NCBI GenBank assembly: GCA_903828515.1
Contig: CAIKMD010000002.1
Coordinates: forward strand, 952,213-1,016,212
Length of the DNA: 64,000 nucleotides
Direction: 5' to 3'
Origin: an uncultured Rhodospirillales bacterium
Lineage (GTDB): Bacteria > Pseudomonadota > Alphaproteobacteria > ATCC43930 > CGMCC-115725
Position numbers and translations under genes: made by a program. This document shows, piece by piece, positions 59,116-64,000 of this stretch. The notes below the pieces were generated by a model. That model was not told the DNA's origin. It saw only the letters and a list, made by a program, of their open reading frames with translations, and ran no database searches. The first letter of the stretch is position 1, and each line of letters begins with the position of its first letter.

Positions 59116-60045
59116 TTATTTCACGAGGATATTGGCCGGATCGATATCTTTCGTCAGCATACGCTGACGTTTCATGACGGTGGTCCACCAGGCCATTTGA
59201 TCCGGCTGGAGATCGAGGACCTGAGGCGCAATCTCGATCGTCTTCATGATTTGCGGCGGAAGCTTCGCGTAGATGTTGACGTCTTCCCGCGTCTTGTCGG
59301 GCTGGCTCTTGCTGAAACCATAACCTTCGTTGAGCGAGGCGCGAAACACCGCAATGTCCTTGCCGTGCTGCTCCGCCCAGGCGCGCGTCGCCGTATAGAC
59401 GACCATCGGCTTGTCCGTCGGAATCTCGTCGTTGAGCGCGAAGACCTTGTAGCTCTTGCCGCCGCCGAGAATCTGCGACGCGAAGGGCTCGACCGCGACA
59501 ACGGCTTCGATCGTCCCCGCCGCCAGCGTGTCGCGCATCTGCGGCATCGAAATTTCGGCGAAGTCGACCTTGCTCGGGTCGACGCCGTGCTGATCGAGCC
59601 AATAGCGGAAGAGAACGTGCATCCCCGCACCGATGCCCGGAACGCCGATCTTGCGGCCGACAAAATCCTGTGCCGTATGGATATTCGTGCCGTTCGCGGC
59701 AATGACGAGCTGATCGGCGGGCGACCGCGTCGTCACCGTGCTGCCGGCCAGCACGACGAGATCGAGACCACCCTCGATCGCCTGAAAGAAAGTCGGCGTC
59801 GTCATCAACGCAACCTCGATGGAGCCGCCGATCAGCGCGGGCGGAAGATCGGGATTGAGCCGGATCATCACGATGTTCACATCGAGGCCGCGCTTCTCGA
59901 AGAAGCCTTCGTGCTTGGCGGCGAAGAGCGCCGAACCGGCCGTGCCGGCGCTGCCGACCGTGATCTTGGTCTGCGCGCGAACCGGCAGCGCGCCCACCGT
60001 GACGGCGAGCGCAACCATCATCGTCAAACGGATGAAATACGTCAT
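59116..60045 (-). CDS. NMT1/THI5-type ABC substrate-binding protein
   Basis: 309 residues with GGGGGAAAG before the ATG. Signal peptide ends near VRA|QT. KITVGSAGTAGSALFAAKHE, GGSIEVALMTTPTFFQAI and DFVGRKIGVPGIGAGMHVLF follow the NMT1 pattern. It starts 34 bp after the double-VOC gene on the same strand, so the two are likely co-transcribed. The ligand may be the aromatic or related compound acted on by that enzyme. No permease or ATPase nearby. Confidence 0.88.
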   Translation of the reverse strand: MTYFIRLTMMVALAVTVGALPVRAQTKITVGSAGTAGSALFAAKHEGFFEKRGLDVNIVMIRLNPDLPPALIGGSIEVALMTTPTFFQAIEGGLDLVVLAGSTVTTRSPADQLVIAANGTNIHTAQDFVGRKIGVPGIGAGMHVLFRYWLDQHGVDPSKVDFAEISMPQMRDTLAAGTIEAVVAVEPFASQILGGGKSYKVFALNDEIPTDKPMVVYTATRAWAEQHGKDIAVFRASLNEGYGFSKSQPDKTREDVNIYAKLPPQIMKTIEIAPQVLDLQPDQMAWWTTVMKRQRMLTKDIDPANILVK

Positions 60046-60079
60046 CGGCTTTCCCCCACGCTGTTTTTTGTTTGCGATA

Positions 60080-61315
60080 TCAGCCCAACGGTCCTTGAAA
60101 GACCGCGCCGCGATAGGTGTCGGATAGAGCGTCGAGCGTATCCGGCCAATGCGCGTTGTCGATTTTGCGGCGCGCCTCGGCGGGCCGCGGCCGCCCGTCC
60201 CAGCCGATCTGCTCCATGTAGTAATAAAGCTGAACCGCGTTGCCGTCGGGATCGACGGCGAAGGCGGAATAATCGATGCCGGGAAACAATTCGGGCGGCA
60301 GATATTTGATCGTGACGTTCTTCGATTTCAGAAATTCGATCGCGGCCTTGAGCTGCTGGTAACTCCCCACCTGCATGCCATAAGCCATGCAGATCGAATC
60401 GGGCCGGAGCCCGAGTTCGTCGCGCAACGCGCGGGGATAGAGCGCAATCGTGTGGTGTTCGGTATTCGCGCGCAGGAACACCGCGCGGTGACCGTGCCAT
60501 GAAATCTCTTCGGTGACCGTCAACCCCATCGTATCGGCGTAAAACCGCGCCGCCTCATCGACGTCGCGCGCGAAGAGGCGGATCGGGCCGTTGCGGATGA
60601 TGCGGAACGGACGCGGCAGCATCACCCCGGCGACATCGAATGCCGGTTCACCAAAAGGCCGCTGATGCTGTCCCGCGCGCAGGTCGAGGCCATTGTCGAT
60701 CGCCTGTCGCACGAAGGGATAATCGGCGTCGGCGGTACCGTCGCGCGGCGGCAGCGGATCGCCCTCGGGACAGATCGGCAGGGGCTTGGAAATTCCGTCC
60801 CAGCCGATCTGGTCCATGCCGTAATAAATTTCGTTCGAGATGAAATCGGCGTCGGTCACGGTGAAGTTCCAGTTCGCGCCGCGCGCATCGCGCCCGCCCG
60901 GCCGTGCGATATGGACCTGGTTTTCCGTCAGCCAGTGTCGCCCTTCGGTGACCTCGCGCATGGTCGAGACCTGCCACGCCATATGGCTGATCCACTCCGT
61001 CCCCTCGTGTTTGGGCGCAGCCGAGGCCGCGAAGGCCCAATGCGGAAATAGCACGACGGAATGGTGGTCCGCGCCGACGCGCAGGAAATAGCCGTCCGGA
61101 TCTTTTCCGTCTTTATTTCCGGTTTGCGCCCGGCCGCCGAAATTACGCGTATCGGTCACCGGCAGGCCGAGCAGGTCGCTGTAAAAGCGCAGCGCGGTTT
61201 CCTGGTCGCGCACATTGAACCCGAAATGCCCAAGCCGGGTTATGCGGAACGGTCGTTCCAGGCGAATGCCGCCGACATCGTAGGTTCGGGCGCGTATTTC
61301 CTGATTCGTCGACAT
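60080..61315 (-). CDS. Two-domain VOC protein, extradiol dioxygenase-like
   Basis: 411 residues from ATG 61315 with GGGAGGAAC upstream. Two VOC domains: the first about 25-190 (RITRLGHFGFNVRDQETALR with His, DHHSVVLFPH, then SNEIYYGMDQIGWDG), the second about 230-380 (RIIRNGPIRLFARDVDEAAR, TEHHTIALYP, NAVQLYYYMEQIGWDG). The repeated YY-M-x-QIGWDG tails show internal duplication. The second domain opens with GPIRLF where the first has GHFGF, so one metal ligand seems lost there. Likely extradiol ring cleavage or a related reaction. Confidence 0.85.
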   Translation of the reverse strand: MSTNQEIRARTYDVGGIRLERPFRITRLGHFGFNVRDQETALRFYSDLLGLPVTDTRNFGGRAQTGNKDGKDPDGYFLRVGADHHSVVLFPHWAFAASAAPKHEGTEWISHMAWQVSTMREVTEGRHWLTENQVHIARPGGRDARGANWNFTVTDADFISNEIYYGMDQIGWDGISKPLPICPEGDPLPPRDGTADADYPFVRQAIDNGLDLRAGQHQRPFGEPAFDVAGVMLPRPFRIIRNGPIRLFARDVDEAARFYADTMGLTVTEEISWHGHRAVFLRANTEHHTIALYPRALRDELGLRPDSICMAYGMQVGSYQQLKAAIEFLKSKNVTIKYLPPELFPGIDYSAFAVDPDGNAVQLYYYMEQIGWDGRPRPAEARRKIDNAHWPDTLDALSDTYRGAVFQGPLG

Positions 61316-61473
61316 GCCGTTCCTCCCGTGATGCCGATATCCGCGCGATTGTCTGCGCGCCCCTGGCGATTGATCGCTCCGGGAACCGTTGTTGCTAGGA
61401 TGGGACATCACCGCTTGGTGGAGCAAGCGGGATTTGGCCCGGACGAGGGCTCTATTCGGGAAACGCGGAAAAC

Positions 61474-61818
61474 CTAGTCGAGATCGGCAAGCCAATGCGG
61501 ATCGCTGCCGGTCGCGCGCATCACCCAGTTGAGAAAGTCGCGATTGCCCTCGACCACGGGAAGCGCCTCGATGCAGGCGCAATCGTAGGAATGCAGCGAC
61601 TTCACCCGTTCGATCAGCTGTTCCAGTTTCTCTTCGGTGGTCTTCAGGATCAGGATCGTCTCGCCCGCTTCCTCGACCTTGCCTTCCCAGCGAAAGATCG
61701 ACGTGGCGCCCGGCAGGATGTTGGCGCAGGCCGCGAGCTGTTCGCCGACCGTCGCGCGGCCGATCGTCTTGGCCTCTTCGACATCGGCGGTCGTCGCATA
61801 GACGAACATCACGGACAT
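61474..61818 (-). CDS. cutA: Divalent-cation tolerance protein CutA
   Basis: 114 residues from ATG 61818 with AAGGAG upstream. AACANILPGATSIFRWEGKVEE (in parts), ETILILKTTEEKLEQLIERVKSLH and ALPVVEGNRDFLNWV are diagnostic of CutA, a trimeric PII-like fold. Its E. coli member is tied to copper and other cation tolerance, although its biochemical role is unsettled. It is cytoplasmic and solitary here. Confidence 0.93.
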   Translation of the reverse strand: MSVMFVYATTADVEEAKTIGRATVGEQLAACANILPGATSIFRWEGKVEEAGETILILKTTEEKLEQLIERVKSLHSYDCACIEALPVVEGNRDFLNWVMRATGSDPHWLADLD

Positions 61819-61919
61819 GGCATTCTCCTTCGGCGCGTGTCGCGTCCCCGCGGGAAATCGACGCGCCATTGTGAGACTTCGACGTCCGTCAAACCAGCAT
61901 CGCACGCGGAAGAAAACGA

Positions 61920-61947
61920 CGAGGCGGCCGGGGGGACGGCCGCCTCG
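61920..61947 (-). terminator. Rho-independent terminator
   Basis: Perfect 10-bp stem CGAGGCGGCC / GGCCGCCTCG (61920-61929, 61938-61947) with an 8-base loop. On the minus strand it is followed by TCGTTTTC. It closes the OsmC gene. Confidence 0.78.
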
Positions 61948-61965
61948 CCTTTTCCGCGCCGACGA

Positions 61966-62544
61966 TCAGCCGACGACGAGAGTCGGTTTGAGGGTGATCG
62001 CCCGCGACAGATTGTCGAAATTCGGCGACGTCGCCATCACCGCCGCATGGATTTCGGCGAACTGCTCCTTCGTGCCGCTCCCCTTGATCCGAACCGTGTA
62101 GCGCAGCGTTTCGTAACCAACCGGCACCGTCGGATCGAGGCCAAGAAAGCCGCGAAGATCAATCTCCCCCTCGGTCTCGATCGCGAGGCTTTCGAGCACG
62201 ATCCCGCGCACCGCGCATTGCGCGACGTAACCCACCGTGATGCAGGCGTTGAACGCCGCGAGCAGATGATCCTGCGGGTTGGCGAAGCGGTTGGTTCCGC
62301 CCAGTTCGTAGGGCTCGTCGATGTCGATCCAGAAGTCGCGCGGCACGCGTTCGCCGCCGAACCCGAAATCGCCGACATGCGTGCGGCTATGCGTCTGGCC
62401 ATGCCAGTTCGTGGTCACGCGCCACGCCGTCTTGGCTTTGGTGACGTCGCGCTTGACGCCGTCGATCAGGCCGAACAGATCGTCGACGTTGATGCCGTTG
62501 ACGATCTTCGGTTCGACGGCCTTCGTTTTCGCACTCACAACCAT
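61966..62544 (-). CDS. OsmC-family protein
   Basis: 192 residues; start at 62544 has GGAG only 2 bases away, so the GTG at 62538 may be the true start. RVPRDFWIDIDEPYELGGTN, NPQDHLLAAFNACITVGYVAQ (conserved Cys) and VRGIVLESLAIETEGEIDLRG fit OsmC/Ohr. Only the first of the two redox Cys of peroxidatic members sits in the usual place, with another Cys six residues on (AQCAV). It may reduce organic hydroperoxides or belong to the non-catalytic branch. Confidence 0.85.
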   Translation of the reverse strand: MVVSAKTKAVEPKIVNGINVDDLFGLIDGVKRDVTKAKTAWRVTTNWHGQTHSRTHVGDFGFGGERVPRDFWIDIDEPYELGGTNRFANPQDHLLAAFNACITVGYVAQCAVRGIVLESLAIETEGEIDLRGFLGLDPTVPVGYETLRYTVRIKGSGTKEQFAEIHAAVMATSPNFDNLSRAITLKPTLVVG

Positions 62545-62683
62545 TCTCCTTCAGAAGTTTTGTTTCGATGCCCCAAAGCGGATGCATCGGTTGCCGCATC
62601 TGTAGATTGGCGGGCGTTCGCGGCGCTATGATCGGCCCGCCGAGAAAAATGACCGGGACACCGGATCTCGGCCGGGGGACGAA

Positions 62684-63643
62684 TTGGACGCTTTATCCGA
62701 GGTTTTGCGGGTCGCGCATCTGACCGGCGGCGTGTTCCTGCACGCCGAGTTCTTCGCGCCGTGGTGCATCGCGACCCAGATCGCGCCGGAGCATTGCGCG
62801 CCGATGCTCGGACCCGCGTCGCATCTCATCCTCTATCACTACATCGTCGAGGGCACGCTCGAGTTTCGCGTCGACGGCGAAGACGAAACGACGACGCTGT
62901 CAGCGGGCGAAGTCATCCTGTTGCCGCGCAACAACACCCATCGGATGGGTAGCGATTTGAGTTTGCCGGCGGTCCTCGGCACCGACATCGTCGAGCCGTC
63001 GAGGGAAGGCGGATTGCTGTCCATCCATCACGGCGGCAATGGCGCGCGGACACGGATGGTCTGCGGATTTCTCGGTTGCAACGGCGCCGAGGGCAATCCG
63101 GTCTTGTCCACCTTGCCGAGCGTGTTGAAGCTCAACGTCGCGGAAGCCGGCGCGGCGGCGTGGATCCGCTCGACGTTCCAGTACGCGGCCGATGAAGTCG
63201 CCGCCGGCCGGCCCGGCTCGGAGACCGTGTTGGCGAAGTTGTCGGAGCTTCTCTTCGTCGAAGCAGTTCGGCGGTACACCGAAACCTTGCCCAAGGATCA
63301 GACCGGATGGCTCGCCGGGTTGCGCGACCCGTTTGTCGCGCGGGCGCTGGCGTTGCTCCACCGCGACGTCGCCCGGCCGTGGACGGTCGACGATCTCGGC
63401 CGTGAAATCGGCCTGTCGCGCTCGGCGCTGGCCGACCGTTTCGTGCGACTCATCGGCGTGCCGCCGATGCATTATCTCGCCAATTGGCGCATGCAGGTCG
63501 CGACGGAGAAGCTGCGCAACACCAACGCGTCGCTCGCGCAGCTTGCCGAGAGCGTCGGTTACGAGTCCGAAGCGGCCTTCTCGCGCGCCTTCAAGAAAGC
63601 GGTCGGCACCGCCCCGGCGACGTGGCGCCGCGCGCACCGCTAG
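62684..63643 (+). CDS. AraC-family transcriptional regulator with cupin sensor
   Basis: 319 residues from a TTG with GGGGGA upstream. The N-terminal cupin_6-like domain (LILYHYIVEGTLEFRVDGED, AGEVILLPRNNTHRMGSD) probably binds an effector. The C-terminal AraC domain has two helix-turn-helices: VDDLGREIGLSRSALADRFVR and LAQLAESVGYESEAAFSRAF, ending GTAPATWRRAHR. It is divergent from the OsmC gene across a 139-bp gap, which it may control. Confidence 0.9.
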   Translation: MDALSEVLRVAHLTGGVFLHAEFFAPWCIATQIAPEHCAPMLGPASHLILYHYIVEGTLEFRVDGEDETTTLSAGEVILLPRNNTHRMGSDLSLPAVLGTDIVEPSREGGLLSIHHGGNGARTRMVCGFLGCNGAEGNPVLSTLPSVLKLNVAEAGAAAWIRSTFQYAADEVAAGRPGSETVLAKLSELLFVEAVRRYTETLPKDQTGWLAGLRDPFVARALALLHRDVARPWTVDDLGREIGLSRSALADRFVRLIGVPPMHYLANWRMQVATEKLRNTNASLAQLAESVGYESEAAFSRAFKKAVGTAPATWRRAHR

Positions 63644-63726
63644 AGGGCGCGACTCGACAAGCTTGGCGGGCTTCGGCCAAGGGTTTAGCATGACCCTCGT
63701 CCGACAACCGCCAGGACCTTGCTCCC

Positions 63727-63996
63727 ATGACCGCCGAAGCCCAAGCGAAGCCGTCGCATCCGTCGCCGACCCCGGTCCAGCGCGCGTGGCTGCGGCGCGG
63801 GCTCGAACAGCCCGGCGGCAAGCTGCCGCTCTTCGACGAGTTCGGCCAGCACATCGACCCGCGCACCGTCGAAGCCTGCATCGAACATGGCTGGGCCGAA
63901 CCGTGGTACGCCAATCCGCTGAAGCCCGAGTGGCACGTCTGCAAGCTCACCACGCAAGGCCGCATGGCCGCCATCGGCGGGCGCGGCCACACCTAA
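63727..63996 (+). CDS. Conserved short hypothetical protein
   Basis: 89 residues. Features: TPVQRAWLRRGLEQPGGKLP, LFDEFGQHIDPRTVEACIEH, GWAEPWYANPLKPEWHVCKL, TTQGRMA. The pattern QRxWLRRGLxQPGGKLPLFD...GWAEPW is a conserved, compact winged-helix-like layout seen in uncharacterised alphaproteobacterial proteins. No ribosome site is clear. Function unknown. Confidence 0.7.
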   Translation: MTAEAQAKPSHPSPTPVQRAWLRRGLEQPGGKLPLFDEFGQHIDPRTVEACIEHGWAEPWYANPLKPEWHVCKLTTQGRMAAIGGRGHT

Positions 63997-64000
63997 TTTA

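Noticed and set aside
1..64000. CRISPR arrays, restriction-modification, retron or other defence systems
   Set aside because: No regularly spaced repeats, Cas, methylase-endonuclease pairs or reverse transcriptase motifs were seen; hicBA is the only toxin-antitoxin pair.

Overview
This is a GC-rich window (roughly 60-66% G+C in most lines counted by hand) from the chromosome of an alphaproteobacterium. The taxonomic call rests on gene neighbourhoods and families: hom-glpX-recJ in one orientation, argC next to rpsI/rplM, a class I PHA synthase, a DUF2946 gene with a zinc-uptake locus, and many NMT1/TauA-type solute-binding proteins. A genus cannot be named from the sequence alone. Genes are densely packed on both strands. 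One tRNA gene (Glu, UUC) is present; no rRNA, CRISPR array, integrase or intact insertion sequence was seen.

Layout. 1-9 kb: end of a zinc-ribbon peptidase-like gene, small secreted proteins, a c-type cytochrome, an orphan branched-chain-type binding protein, a MORN protein, and an operon of binding protein, MFS transporter and metallo-beta-lactamase-fold hydrolase. 9-22 kb: MlaC-like protein, then a signalling region with three hybrid histidine kinases and a free receiver protein, interspersed with secreted proteins, a Sel1-repeat protein, a DUF190 protein and a GNAT acetyltransferase. The third kinase is split by an in-frame TAA. 22-33 kb: EcsC protein, then a catabolic block of lower G+C. 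It holds two amidohydrolases, an FAD monooxygenase, a VOC protein and a complete iron/polyamine-type ABC transporter, facing a divergent Rieske oxygenase. It ends at a hicBA toxin-antitoxin pair and tRNA-Glu.

33-49 kb is mostly housekeeping: asparagine synthase, recJ, glpX, homoserine dehydrogenase, an OmpA-like lipoprotein, PHA synthase, a second binding-protein/MFS pair, argC, rpsI and rplM. 49-54 kb is a zinc/manganese uptake locus (ZnuB-like permease, ZnuA-like binding protein, coiled-coil porin, small His-tailed protein, DUF2946) without an ATPase gene. 54-64 kb holds an ECHDC3-type crotonase that lacks both catalytic glutamates, a CoA-binding protein, an operon of MFS transporter, acyl carrier protein and ketosynthase, a methyltransferase, a binding protein with a double-VOC protein, cutA, an OsmC protein, an AraC regulator and a short conserved protein.

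The most notable signals are: a structured intergenic repeat in three copies with a compensatory base-pair change; the clean nonsense codon in the third kinase; NMT1-type binding proteins followed twice by MFS carriers instead of ABC permeases; and the low-G+C catabolic block bounded by hicBA and a tRNA. No unambiguous new defence or mobile system was found.
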